A DNA stretch of 64,000 nucleotides from Morella rubra (taxonomy: Eukaryota; Streptophyta; Magnoliopsida; Fagales; Myricaceae), in the NCBI GenBank assembly GCA_003952965.2, contig CM025853.1, positions 14,367,429 to 14,431,428 on the forward strand. The letters run 5' to 3'. Below, in pieces: positions 1 through 10,662 of the stretch. Positions within the stretch are counted from its first letter, which is position 1. The number at the start of each line of letters is the position of its first letter. The position numbers and the translations under genes were made by a program. Under the pieces are notes generated by a model. It worked only from the letters and a program-made list of their open reading frames with translations. It searched no databases and was not told where the DNA came from.

Positions 1-1390
1 ATTTTGTTCCCAATACCTCCGAGGGGTCGAAACAGTGTTTAATCGCAGAGATCGAAACTACGATTCTGACGGCGAAATGGAGGTACCAGAAAGGTCATTG
101 GATGTGTTCACTCAGAGAATTAGATTGATAGGGGCTGCAAAAGGACATGACATAGACCGAACAGAGTTCAAGAAAGCTCGGTGGTTTGTGCTGAACAATT
201 GCAAAGGCATCAGCAACTACTTAGAGTAAGTAAAATAAAATTTCATAGGTTTTCTATAATATACAGTCGTTGATTAACCTTATCGTTACAGTGAACACAT
301 GGACGAACTTCACGCCAAGGAGTTGGTGACATTTCTCGTACGCATGAGGAACAATTTTCGGATTGGTTCTTAGGGCGAGTAAGTGTTATTGACAAATAAT
401 TCAAATTAATATTGTCTTTATTTTTAATGACCTAATATATTGTTGTAGGTTCAAAATTACGTTCTCAAAATCCATGTACATCGTTGATGAATTGTATTCA
501 TTGGCACGTGGGCCTGATACACGAGTGATGCATTATTCTGCATGTGTTGTGAATGGATGTAGATATCATACAGTACAACGGGAAGAACGACGGAGAACTC
601 AGAACAGTGGTATTATAGTACCGGGATCACATGAGGGAAATCCAATAGAATTTTACGGAGACTTGTAGACATTTATGCCATGCAATACTTGCGGGAAATA
701 CAGTATATTTGTTTAAGTGTGATTGGTGGGACGTCGGAGATCACCGTGGAATTCGTATCGACGAGAACTTTAAAGAGCATAAACACTTCCCGACTGTGGT
801 ACTTAGAAGATCCATTTGTTTTGGCAAATCAAGCAAGTCAAGTGTTTTATCTAGTTGATAATCTGCATGGACCTACATGGCGAGTCGTGCAGAAGTTGTC
901 GTGTAGAAATGCATATGACATTCCCGGCCTGGATCCGGACGGTGAAGTTGATGTAAACATTGAATCGGGAGCAGCCATCACGAATGAAGATATCAAGAGG
1001 ACGATGCCATTGACTTGTTTATAGACTTCCGACAGTTTAACCTTAATCCACTACAGAGGGATGACGTTACGCCAAACGTTATCCAAGCTTCTGATGCAAT
1101 TGATCGGAGGAAAAAAAGACGTGTAGATAGTAATGATGTTTCAGAAGGGATGAAGCAGAAATTGAAGAAAATAGCGAAGAAAGTGGGGACGAAGATTCGT
1201 TCGAAAGTGATAGCGACTCTACTGAGGATGAGGCATCGGGCGATAACGTGCAAGAATCGGATTCTGATTAATAATTTCTTCCAAGTATATTTTTTTGTAA
1301 TGTTGATGTTTGCTGAACTGTTTTTACTGTTATTGTCTCTTTTACCAATCTTTATCGTTTATTTTGTTATGTCACAGCTTGTACGGTGAA
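1..1390 (+). pseudogene. CACTA transposase gene, C-terminal DUF4218/DUF4216 remnant
   Basis: An open frame from base 2 reads CSQYLRGVETVFNRRDRNYD, the typical end of the DUF4218 region of TNP2-type transposases, and runs to 229. A GTAAGT intron follows (about 230-290). The next exon holds HMDELHAKEL and, one frame over, THEEQFSDWFLGR, so a one-base shift lies near 320. After a second intron, 449-668 encodes VNGCRYHTVQREERRRTQNSG and EGNPIEFYGDL, and 680-1024 encodes SRLWYLEDPFVLANQASQVFY and WRVVQKLSCRNAYDIPGL, both hallmarks of DUF4216. The acidic/basic tail to about 1260 is poorly conserved in the family. Several frame changes (near 320, 668 and 770) show it is broken. The catalytic DDE part lies upstream of the window. 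Confidence 0.82.
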
Positions 1391-1621
1391 ATGAAGAGTG
1401 GACGGGAATTTCCTTCAGTTACTTCTGGACAGTTGCATAGCGCAGTTACTCTGTATAGTATGAGTCCTACCCCGAGCGCTCCTTCTCCGAGAGTGAATGA
1501 AGCATGAGTCAAGGCACGCCAGCTTGTCCTAGTAGTTGTGCATGTAAGAAATTATTCTAAGTTATATTTCAATTTTTTAAGTTAACCGACCGACTAACTT
1601 TGTTAATTTTATTTATGTAGC

Positions 1622-3108
1622 GACATCTACTTCTAAGGTGGGCGAGGTAGGACACGTGGGGTTGGTTTGGAGAAGAGTCTTGGGTCTGGTTCCGGTCCGG
1701 GAAACTATCGGTGCATATCCCGGAGGGAGAGTGTGGAGGAGTGTCTTCCACTGCTGCCACCTATCGACAAAGATTGGAATGTTGGTCCGAGGGCTGATTC
1801 CATCTCAGTTAACAAGTGGGATGTTCCTGCAGAAGTGAAGGAGTACATTATGGATCGGGTGTTGGTATGATTAAACTCGTAAACATAGAATTTTTGGTTA
1901 AGCATTTCGTTTATCATTGTAATATTGTATGTTTTGGTACTTATGCAGGACCACTTCGACCTTGACTACACCCGTCAGGAGGACGTGAGGACGGTGGTCG
2001 AGACTATGATGACGGCACGTCGAACGCACCGCAACCGATGCATGCGTATTTCAAAAAGTTCCCGAGTAAAGAGGCGGCATTGCTGAAGCCGCACCCTGAT
2101 ACCACAAAGAACAGTGGAAGGAGTTATGCGATCTGTTCACCAGCGAAACATTTATGGTACGTGATTACAAAAACCCGTTGCTTAAATATTACATTATTTT
2201 AATATTTAATTACTTAAAATATCGCAGAAACGAAGCGAGCAAAATAAGAAGAATAGATCAAAGTTGACTGTTGGTTCGCGCTCGTTCCAGCGCACTCGAG
2301 CTTGCATGGTAAGTTAAATACTAAATTTTAGACTTTATTGATATTGTTTGTCAATAACTTTATGCTATTTCATGTAGAAAAATCAAGAAAGCGGCGAAAT
2401 CAATCCTGCAGAGCTGTATAAGAAGAATTATACAAACAAAGATGGGATTTGGACCTCGGAAGGAGCGAGAGAAATTTATGTAAGTCGCTTTCATTTTAAT
2501 CTACTTTTATGTAATTTATGTATAGTTTATCTACTTTAATGTTTCTGTAATTATTGTCATTTTTCAGGAACGGATGGATGCCTTCCAGCGCCAGTGTGAT
2601 TTAGAAGGGAAGACTTACACGAAATTGAAGTATATTCCGAGATATTGGGCAAGAAGTCGGGATATGTTCGGGGATTAGGACGCGGTTAAGCCTCCGCCTT
2701 CATCAACTTTAACTACACAGTCTTCTGATCTACAGCACCAGCTAGCGAAGGCAAGGGATGAGATAGAAGCGATGAGAGCTGCTAGAGAAAAAGACTTGCA
2801 AGAATTTGCGAAGAAGCAAGCTGAGATGGAGGCCACGCTAAGGGACCACTTGAGGAGCAGCGGGTGGAGTAGGAGCGCATCCGGTTGGAGCAGGAGGAGC
2901 GCATGAAAAGGAGCAAGAGCGCATGCGAGTGGAGCACGAGGAGCGCATGCAACTTGCGAAATGCAAAGAGCAAGAGCGCTTACGGGCAGAAATATCGAAG
3001 GAACTGGAGAAGAAAATGTCCTCTGTAATGGAGAAGAAAATGAGCGACATGTCAAAGCGACTATTCAGCCAGTTTGGGGTTCAAAAGGTAGATGCATGTA
3101 TATTGTAA
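1622..3108 (+). pseudogene. CACTA second gene, Transposase_24 (PTTA/En/Spm)-like protein, broken
   Basis: Spliced remnant. Exons at about 1622-1868, 1948-2158, 2227-2309, 2379-2480 and 2568-3108 are separated by introns with GT-AG ends. Readable segments include DKDWNVGPRADSISVNKWDV, KKFPSKEAALLKPHP, QWKELCDLFTSETFM, RSEQNKKNRSKLTVGSRSFQ, NPAELYKKNYTNKDGIWTSE and ILGKKSGYVRGLGRG, the usual block order of this family. The C-terminal part (2700-3108) is a charged coiled coil rich in E, K, R and Q (for example EEAMRAAREKD-like and KELEKKMSSVMEKKMSDM stretches). Frame changes near 2030, 2630 and 2870 disrupt it. Family members are thought to bind subterminal repeats, as TNPA does in En/Spm; that role is inferred here. 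The minus-strand copy at 62.9-63.96 kb is its homologue. Confidence 0.8.
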
Positions 3109-3269
3109 TAACTTTTTAATTATGTATTATTACGATATTATTTTCGATTTAATTACGGATCACTATATGTTATTATTGATGTTTATTAATGTGAGTATTG
3201 TATTGTTATTATAAAATGTACGTGTTATATAATATTTTCTATTATTATTGTTTAAAAAAAAAAATTTTG

Positions 3270-3810
3270 TTACCACCGTTCGATCGGCATATTCAGCGAT
3301 CGATCGGTTGTTGTTCAATCGATCGATCGTGCAATACAATGTTCGATCTCTAATATTAAAATGACAAAATTACTGATCGATCAGTAAAATAAACGATCGA
3401 TCGTCTATGTGCAAGCGATCAGTCGGTACTATAAGCGACCGATCGGTGTAGAAATAGACGATCGATCCTCCAACTCAAACGATCGATCGTCAAATATCAC
3501 CGATCGATCAGTTACTAAATCAACGTTCCATCGCTGAATTAAACGACCGATCTTCCATGGCATAACGATCGATCGTGATACTTAAGTGATCGATCGCTTA
3601 TATAAAACGTCCAATCGTCGTTACTGAAAGATCGATCGTCTATTTCTTACCGTGCGATCGTTTAAATGTGTCAATCAATCACCAATACATAACCGATCAA
3701 TCGTCAATACGTACCATTCGATCATCTGATCATCGATCGAAATCAATTCCTTTCCAACATCCATCACTTCGTTTTCACCGACCGATCGCAAAATTACCGA
3801 TCGATCATTA
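3270..3810. repeat. CACTA subterminal repeat array (CGATCGATCG-type motifs)
   Basis: About 540 bp packed with degenerate copies of a short palindromic word built on CGATCGATCG, spaced roughly every 20-30 bp, in forms such as CGATCGATCGT, CGATCGATCGG and CCGATCGATCA. The array lies between the second gene and the terminus, where CACTA elements carry transposase-binding subterminal repeats. The motif is its own reverse complement, so orientation is not informative. It is dense in CpG, and many units show TG or CA in place of CG, consistent with decay of methylated cytosines. Confidence 0.8.
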
Positions 3811-3952
3811 AATTTAGTGACAAAATTTCCGTCACTAAAAAATTTTCGTGACGAAATTCTTTCGTCACGAATACATTTAAACGAAAAAATTTCGTCACTA
3901 ATACTTTTAGTGACAAAATGTTTTGTCACTAAAAGTCAATTTTTTTGTAGTG
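3811..3952. repeat. CACTA right terminus with nested inverted repeats
   Basis: Alternating TTTAGTGACAAAAT and TTTCGTCACTAA blocks form several short palindromes, ending in AAAAGTCAATTTTTTTGTAG then TG at 3952. Read on the minus strand it begins CACTACAAAAAAATTGAC. This is the terminal inverted repeat zone of element A. Confidence 0.8.
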
Positions 3953-4814
3953 TAAAGAGCCGTTTGTGCACTGGCCCCAACCACTTTATAAAAAGGTGCA
4001 TTGAAAATGCGCAAACAGCAACCCATTTCTGTCCATACGATACAAGTCCAAACAGCAAACCAAATATACAGTTAAATGTTTCACAATTATTAATTAAATA
4101 ACATAAGCATTTTATATTGACCACGCTTATGCCCATACTAACCAGCTAATTAATTAATTACATTTTTTTAAAGAAAAGAAGAAGAAATAAAGAGCTGTAA
4201 TTATGAGATGCAAAGTATTATTTTTATCTTCAACATGGACGCTGCCCTGCAGATTTTTATATATATATATATATATACTTCTAATTAGTTATTGCTATGG
4301 TAAACTGTTCTAATTTCGTCGCACTTTATATTGGAATTAAACTCAAAATTTTCTAAAAGTCTTTTGTTTCTTCTGATAAAAAATATATATAGCTTCTGAA
4401 ATTAAGCAAAAAACAAAAAAGACCACCATCCAAAAACAACGTACTCAGAGGGGAAAAATGATCTGTGTTCTTTCAAATTTTATGTATAAATCAGTAGAAA
4501 ATTTGAAAATATTGGGTTCTCAATGCACTTAGATCCTAAGTGGTGCAAAATTGTTTTCAATTAAACAGATAAGAGACAACGAAGTAGTAATCATGTAATA
4601 CTTTAAAACTTCAATATCAATTTTCCTAACAAAAAGACAAACGACTCGTACATCATAGTCATAGATGTCTTATTATATATGATAGCTATGGCCATTGGAT
4701 GATCATATCTAAAGTCTTTGTATTGTCTGCAACCCATTTCTGTCCACTCGACCATCTCCATAACTGCACATTTCTTGATGTTGAGATTTTCAAACTCTAA
4801 CGACCATCAAAGAA

Positions 4815-5012
4815 AAATAGTCACAGCAATAACTACCATCATAAAAAAAAATACTCACAGCAACCAAATGCTCAAGTACTCACAGCAAAAAGGACCATCA
4901 CTGAAAAAATACTCACAGCAGCCCAATCTCATTCTCAATGGTAGATTCATAAGAAAATCAAAAGCTTAACTGGTAAGTTCTTTCCCATTTATTTGCCCGG
5001 ACTCACAGCAAC
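4815..5012. repeat. Short interspersed repeat, ACTCACAGCA word
   Basis: The word ACTCACAGCA occurs at about 4853, 4879, 4911 and 5000, with a near copy GTCACAGCA at 4820. It is often followed by A-rich sequence and preceded by ACCATCA. Spacing is irregular (about 26-90 bp), so it looks like a degenerate minisatellite. No function is suggested by the sequence. Confidence 0.45.
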
Positions 5013-5304
5013 CAAGAACAAAACGCTGACTACAAACCGGAATGGGTAGAGACATTCAAAGTTTGGATTTTTAAATCAATGAGACGAAAATGTCAAAAAA
5101 CTTAAGCAATAGCAGAAATAACTTACCGAGCAACAAACCAAAAAGGAGGACGGTGGAAAAGAAAGACCCAAGCTAGAGTACGAACAACGAAGAGCTCTGT
5201 TCTTCTTTCTCTTTCGTCTCAGGCGAATTGGGTTGCGTGAACTAGAATTCCCGTGAAGCCAAGTATTTTTTTTGGTCTTCCCAGCAATCCCATTCTAACG
5301 CCTT

Positions 5305-5650
5305 TTAGCATCCGTTCGAACATAAATGCAATTAAGTTAAACGGTACATAACAAACTCGTTTGAACTACACACATACATTCGAACAAACATGTAATTAAG
5401 TTAAACAGTGTGTAAGACACACGAACAAGTGTTTATTGTTCGAACGAATGTTACATATTAAATATTCATAAATTTATGTCCACGTATAATTTCGTATTCA
5501 TTAATGTTCGTTATCTATTCGAACGAGGTTTTCTCTTCAATAACAACCATGACACAATGTCGTATGTAATGGTAGAAGCCTGTTGAATAGACATGTGGCA
5601 ATATCCAAGCGAATACTTTCGTTTGAACATTATATTCCAAATCCAAATAC
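5305..5650. repeat. TTCGAAC-rich cluster, possible subterminal region of a DNA transposon
   Basis: Variants of GTTCGAAC/ATTCGAAC/GTTTGAAC recur at about 5313, 5369, 5389, 5459, 5517 and 5620, with a longer repeated context (TGTAATTAAGTTAAACAG against TGCAATTAAGTTAAACGG). The pattern resembles the subterminal repeats of the CACTA element at 62.2 kb, which also uses TTCGAA-like words. No CACTA-type terminus was found next to it, so the assignment is tentative. Confidence 0.3.
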
Positions 5651-6312
5651 TTTCAACATATAGTGGATTTGAGAATAATCCTTATGTGAAGATAAAATGA
5701 TACTAATTTAAATTTGAGAATAATGCTTTTGTCATGATAAAATGATATTTAATTTAATCATATTAAACTAAGTTCATGTATCAATCTAAAGGTTATTTTT
5801 TTCGTTAGGCGAATGTAGTGGATTTAAATATGAAAAATTAGAAAATATAATTTCGAATACTTATACCCGGCATTGTTCTTTATTCATATGATTAGATGTC
5901 TCTTTATTATGATCAAAATCGTGCTAATTTTTTAGTAGGGTGAACCTAAGGAAGTACTTTCAATATATTTATCGTTCCTTACATCCTCCTTATGTACAAT
6001 ATATCTACTATATTATGTGGAAAGATTAGGAGTAATAAACTATGTTCATCTTTAATTTAATTTATCAATCAAAAAGTTTATACATTTATTATATATAGAC
6101 CGATATATATATAGTAAATGTATACATTTATACTCCTAACAAGTTTACTACATATAGTATTTTTCTTTTGATATTTTTTCATAGACTAATGTAATGGATT
6201 TAAGTATTACAATTATAGATATAATCTAGAATATCTTTACATTCTAATTGATCATAAAAATAAGCAAAAAAATTTGATATAAAAGATGCAACACTTGCGG
6301 GTGATCATAATT

Positions 6313-6346
6313 GTTCAACCATAAACGCCTGCTGAAATCAGAGGCG
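6313..6346 (+). pseudogene. 34-bp copy of a UGT85 exon segment upstream of the UGT remnant
   Basis: TTCAACCATAAACGCCTGCT and the following bases match 6905-6938 inside the UGT remnant with about two differences. They correspond to the FNHKRLLKS(R) region near residue 45. The fragment lies 455 bp upstream of the gene start with no other coding sequence around it. It may be filler DNA copied during double-strand break repair, or the residue of a second, mostly deleted gene copy. Confidence 0.6.
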
Positions 6347-6479
6347 TAATTGACCAACTTTTCATCTCTAAGTAAAAACATTGTCAGCTTATCGGTATGA
6401 TTTATTTGACTTCCAATCTATGACGTACGGTATGACCTACGGCGGAGGTTGAAAAGGGTTCAAACCTCTTTGTGGAGAT

Positions 6480-6690
6480 GCTTAATTGTTGAAATTTTGA
6501 CACCTTAAAATTTCGGGGTCTATTTAAAAAAATTACAAAATAATCTCTTTTTTCTTATCAAATAATTTTGTTTCATTATAATATTTATTTAAATCTTCTA
6601 TCTCTTCACTTTTTCACCAACTCTTATAAATTAACTTCATTTTTTCATCAACTCCATACCCCAAAATTTTAACAATCAAACACACCTGTC
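6480..6690. mobile_element. MITE-like insertion directly upstream of the UGT remnant
   Basis: About 210 bp of AT-rich DNA bounded by imperfect inverted repeats: GCTTAATTGTTGAAATTTTG near 6480 and, on the other side, CCCCAAAATTTTAACAATCA near 6659. Its interior (ATCTCTTCACTTTTTCACCA and following) resembles, in inverted orientation, the stretch at about 16460-16570, so this is a repeated family. No clear target duplication was found, so superfamily is unassigned. Confidence 0.45.
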
Positions 6691-6691
6691 T

Positions 6692-6702
6692 CTATATATA
6701 AT
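6692..6702 (+). promoter_or_regulatory. TATA box of the UGT85 remnant
   Basis: CTATATATAAT lies about 70 bp upstream of the ATG at 6768, a normal spacing for a plant TATA box plus a short 5' leader. It sits immediately after the MITE-like insertion, which may have displaced older promoter elements. Confidence 0.5.
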
Positions 6703-6767
6703 AAACCCAATTCTCTCGAGATCATCATTCCTTCCCATTTCCAGTTGTGTGATCAGATAGAGAAAGG

Positions 6768-7287
6768 ATGGGTTCCGCTACCTTAATGAAGAAGACCCAC
6801 GCAGTTTGCATCCCCTACCCAGCTCAAGGCCACATAAACCCCATGCTAAAGTTGTCAAAAATACTCCACTACAGAGGCTTCCATATCACCTTCGTCAACA
6901 CAGAGTTCAACCATAAACGCCTACTGAAATCCAGAGGTCCCAACTCTCTGGACGGTCTCGCCTCCTTTTGATTTGAAACTATCCCAGATGGCCTTCCGGA
7001 GTCCGACGTTGATCTCTTGGCCTTTCTTTGCCGAGCAACAAACCAATTGTCGCTACTCTTGCAAGGAATGGGGCTTAGGCATGGAGATAGAAGGTGATGT
7101 AAACAGGGCACAAATAGAGAGCCTTGTGAGAGAATTGATGATGGGAGTGAAGGGAAGAGAATTGAAGCAAAAAGCTGTAGAGTGGAAGAAGTTGGCGGAA
7201 GAGTCCACTCGTGCATCTACTGGCCCATCTCACGAGAACTTAGATAAACTGATTGATCTAGTGCTTCTATCTCCAAGGGTTGGTTAA
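6768..7287 (+). pseudogene. UDP-glycosyltransferase, UGT85 type, internally deleted
   Basis: The start [20 protein letters not shown] followed by [33 protein letters not shown] is the N-terminal acceptor-side domain of UGT85 enzymes, which glycosylate small molecules in the cytosol. A TGA at 6969 interrupts the usual F(R)FETIPDGLP segment where the family normally has Arg, consistent with CGA to TGA decay. After PDGLPESDVD (about residue 78) the sequence jumps frame directly into ISWPFFAEQQTNC, the block just after the PSPG donor-binding box. The normal C-terminus follows (CKEWGLGMEI ... LDKLIDLVLLS). About 300 residues, including most of the PSPG motif, are missing from a family length near 480. 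No catalysis is expected. Confidence 0.88.
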
Positions 7288-8780
7288 ATCTTACTTGGTA
7301 GATGTCGACAATAAATTGTGCTTGTCAAGTCATGTTGTACTTTTCTATCTAATCAATCTCGTCCGTTCACTTTTGTTTCCCGCGGTTCGTATCCTTTCTG
7401 CAGTACTGTCTTTTTGTTAGCAAGAGGATGATATTTAATACAACTTAATTTTGTTAATTTTTTATCCGTCAAGATTTATTGATTCTAGAGAATATTGAAG
7501 GATCAGAAAGGAGAAGAATTTAATACTATTGACGTTGACGACACCAATATATATTACGAGACACACTCAAATAAGAATAATTAACGAAAATTACAATTAA
7601 AAATCCTCAAAACTTGAGTGAGTTTGAAGCGGCCGTACCTAAAATGAGCTTGGAACTAATTTGATGCCATCATCTAAAGGCCTGTATGCGAAGCTACATG
7701 TACATATCCAAACCTTCACTCAAATCAGGGCCTTAATCACAGCCCAAACTAGCGGGGAGCAGTCGATGCTCAGCTCTAATTAATTGAAACTGAGAAGTTA
7801 AAGAAATAAAAACAACTTAATTAGGGTCCGATTGAAATATTTTCAAGAAATTTTTTTTTTTTTTTTTTCAGAATTTGGTTATTCTTTTAAAATGTTTTCA
7901 AGAAATTTTGATGTTTGACACTCTAATGAGTATTTACATAAAAATGCTTAATTATCTTACAGATACCTGTGGTTTACACTTTTAATATTTTAGTCTCTCA
8001 GGTATCGATTTATATCATAGGGTCCTTGTGGTAAGTATTTGAGACAAATCAATTCACCGACCAATTGTTGTTAGCCAACGTACAGAATGGTGTTAACGCG
8101 AATTTTAAATTTCATCTCAGTGCCAATCGTAAGCTGCCACGGGACAAGAAATTTTTTTCTCAAAATTTTAATATTTTAGTGCCAAGGTATTTATTTCAAC
8201 GTGAAGTTGTCTGAGATACGCTTTTACGATATATTGGTCACACAGACCACAGAGATATATTTTCATTAGCCAACTAACAGATAAGTGCCCACTAGGCCTC
8301 TAAAGAGAAGAATAAAAAACTATGATAAGCAAGCTTCAAATCAATTTTTATTTAAAAAATATTACAATATTCCCCAAAAAAAAAATTGGTTTGCGTAAAA
8401 TTTGAGCTTAGTTTCTTTTGTATAAAATAATAGAACTATTACCATTAACTTGAAAATCTTTTACTTTGATCTTATTTTTCATGTGCTTGCCAAATACCTA
8501 AAAACAAGTACAAATTTTTATTTTACAAGCAAACAAACGGACCGTTAACACATTGAGTTTGAAAGAAAAGTTAAGAAAAAAAAAAAGGTTTAGTTGGTAA
8601 TTTTTAAATGCTAAAACCCTATCCCAATGCACATATTGCGGTGGTCACAAACGACGCTAATCCCTTTTTTTTTGTAGTGCTACCTAGGGAGCTACAAAAA
8701 AAATTATGGAAAATTCAACTTTAGGATAGTTTGAAGATGTTAATCTTGCGGAAAATCTTGTAGAATTTGTTACCTTGCAA
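7288..8780. other. Intergenic DNA, no gene seen; a lone CACTA-like end near 8650-8679
   Basis: AT-rich, with no supported reading frame. A duplicated TTTTCAAGAAATTTT word flanks a T-tract at 7838-7915. Sequence from 7960 to 8300 has phrases typical of degenerate low-copy MITEs (TTAATATTTTAGT repeated at 7981 and 8167). The stretch CTAATCCCTTTTTTTTTGTA then GTG, ending at 8679, looks like a CACTA right terminus, but its partner was not found. Confidence 0.35.
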
Positions 8781-8950
8781 ATCCAATATCAGTAGGACCC
8801 TGGCACTAGATTCAGAGCATACTCACTGCCCCTTTGCAACAATAGCGGGGAATCTCTAATTCACCTGTTCTTTCAATGCCCTCTTGCAATTATTGCATGA
8901 AGGGAAGCCCCTTGGCCCTTGTTGTCACATTCTCTACGTGGCAGTACAAT

Positions 8951-10662
8951 TGTAACGTCCCAACCCAAAAGTCTAAACGGACAGAGTTCCACATGAAAAA
9001 ATGAGACTATCCACCCTGCTTACAAGTAATTTTTCCAACCTAGAAACACAAAAGACACATCTATTCCATCTCTTAAACATAATAATCCAAACTCATAATC
9101 CGACCAAAACATAAGAAGAACTATGATACCCAAGAGTTTAATCAGAGCACTACTCCAAAATCCTCAAATCCCACAATTAACAATGGATCCAAATAAATAG
9201 TTTTCCTAGATGAAATAAAATTACTAAAGTCTCCAAATTAACGCAATCACTATCAAAGTCTTCAAATGACTCTTTATTTTATAACCCTGCAACTTGCGAC
9301 CTTCTCAAAAACTACTACTTGAGATCTTCCACTACTTGCTGCCACTGACAGCTAAATCTGAAAGATAGGAAGTAAGTGGTGAGCTACAACTAGCTCATAA
9401 GTAGTAATCAATGGGGTAGGGAAAATGACAGTTTTATAAACATAACCAAATTAAGAAAAATGCAGTAGCAATACCAAACTAAAAACATAATTTATAACAA
9501 AATATCTCAGGCCAAGTAACATAGTGAAATTATCAATGGCCACACAGACCTCAATGGTCATGAAGACCTCAATGGTCACACAGACCCCAATGGTCACAAA
9601 GACCTCAACAGTCACAAGCACGAGGATTGTTTGATAGTACGCTCACAACACAAATTTCACAAAATAGGCCAACCATTTCAAATGAGTTCGTGCAATCTCA
9701 TTTTTTACCAAAATCCGTTCAGTTCCCCTAACGCATCAAAATCATTTAAAATACAGTGCACATTTAAAATCCAACATTTCCAAAACCAAAGAATTCACAA
9801 TAACTCATCCAAACAAATTCCAACTTGTAAAAGATATATTTAACAATTGTGCACTTATTTTTCCACAATATAAGAATTTCATAAAAATCTCATTAAAAGA
9901 CGACTTACCTCAAATGCTTAACCCGAAGCCTAAAGTTCCTTAAAAGATTGTTGAATAATCAATCAGAACCTAAATAAATTTAAATATCATTCATCAATAC
10001 CAACATGGAGTTCGAATCATTCTATACGATTCTAAAATAATAAAACTACTATGCTAGCTAAAGCATCTTCCTATTATCACCCTACAACAACCCAAAATAA
10101 ATCTCAAAATCTCGAATCCAAACTTCCTCAGAGACAGATACGTGAAGAAAAGAAAATACTCACAAAAGTGTCGGTGAGATCAAAAGAGAACCACTTAATT
10201 AATATCAAGGGAATGGCCTTCCAACGTTATCTACAAAATGAAATAACCCGAAATCAAACCAAAGGAGTTTGACCCCACCAAAAAAATCAAACTAACGTTA
10301 CCTACCTCTAAGATTACCCAGCCCTTGTGATTTCGAGTCTCCAAGGCTAGAGAGAGGGAGCTTTGAAAAAGAGAGGTAGAGAGGGAAAAATATGACTTCG
10401 AGTGGCGTTTTTCGAAGAATAGCGGAGATACCTCTTTTAATCTCACTAGGGTTCAAATATAGCAATATTTTTGGCGAAAATGGTGAAGAGATTGGAGTTT
10501 TGAAAGGAAACTTGGAGATATGCAATTGACGGCAAAACCAGCTGAAAGAAAAGAATGTTTCGCATGAAGGAGAAGAAAGTCTGCAGAAAGGGAATTGCCA
10601 CTTATCATAACGCACAGCTTCAGTTTTTGTTTTTTTTTTTTTGGGGGGGGAGGAATATTACA
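8951..10662. mobile_element. Solo LTR, family 2 (TGTAAC...ATTACA), with perfect 5-bp TSD
   Basis: A 1,712-bp segment beginning TGTAACGTCCCAAC and ending ATATTACA is flanked by ACAAT on both sides (8946-8950 and 10663-10667). This is the product of recombination between the LTRs of an LTR retrotransposon. It contains an internal degenerate array (about 9537-9622) based on CAATGGTCACACAGACCTCA. A related copy of the same family is at 21603-23691 and carries the same array. It splits the LINE. Confidence 0.88.
9537..9622. repeat. Tandem array inside the solo LTR
   Basis: Four units of about 21 bp, of the form CAATGGTCACACAGACCT with variants (GTCATGAAGACC, GTCACAAAGACC). The family-2 copy at 21603-23691 carries similar units near 22107-22195, so the array belongs to the LTR family. 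Confidence 0.7.

Larger units (their letters stand above)
1..3952 (+). mobile_element. CACTA (En/Spm) DNA transposon, right part, decayed (element A)
   Basis: The left edge of the window lies inside the element and the right terminus ends at 3952 in ...TTTTTTGTAGTG, the reverse complement of the CACTACAA terminus typical of CACTA elements. In order it holds the end of a TNP2-type transposase gene with a DUF4216 region, a second Transposase_24-like gene, a subterminal repeat array and an inverted-repeat-rich tip. That order is usual for plant autonomous CACTA elements. Both genes carry frame breaks, so this copy is not expected to be autonomous. The 3-bp target duplication would be TAA (3953-3955), but its partner lies outside the window. 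Confidence 0.85.
3956..6475. other. Intergenic AT-rich DNA, no gene seen
   Basis: No coding potential is recognised in six frames. The stretch holds a TA microsatellite (4259-4276), two copies of a word reading GCAACCCATTTCTGTCCA (4018 and 4731), the ACTCACAGCA repeats and the TTCGAAC-rich cluster listed separately, and otherwise unstructured AT-rich sequence. Confidence 0.5.

Noticed and set aside
2675-3055. Minus-strand Ser/Leu/Cys-rich open frames
   Set aside because: They are antisense shadows of the charged coiled coil of the CACTA second gene on the plus strand.
3285-3800. GATC-rich stretch considered as bacterial contamination with Dam-type sites
   Set aside because: It is continuous with plant CACTA coding sequence on one side and a CACTA terminus on the other.
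3270-3810. Regularly spaced short repeats resembling a CRISPR array
   Set aside because: The repeats are about 10 bp, degenerate and palindromic, in a plant CACTA element next to its terminus; there are no cas genes, and repeat length and spacing do not fit CRISPR.
6768-7287. Two separate short genes in place of one UGT remnant
   Set aside because: The two frames are the N- and C-terminal ends of the same UGT85 family in the correct order and strand, joined by a deletion.
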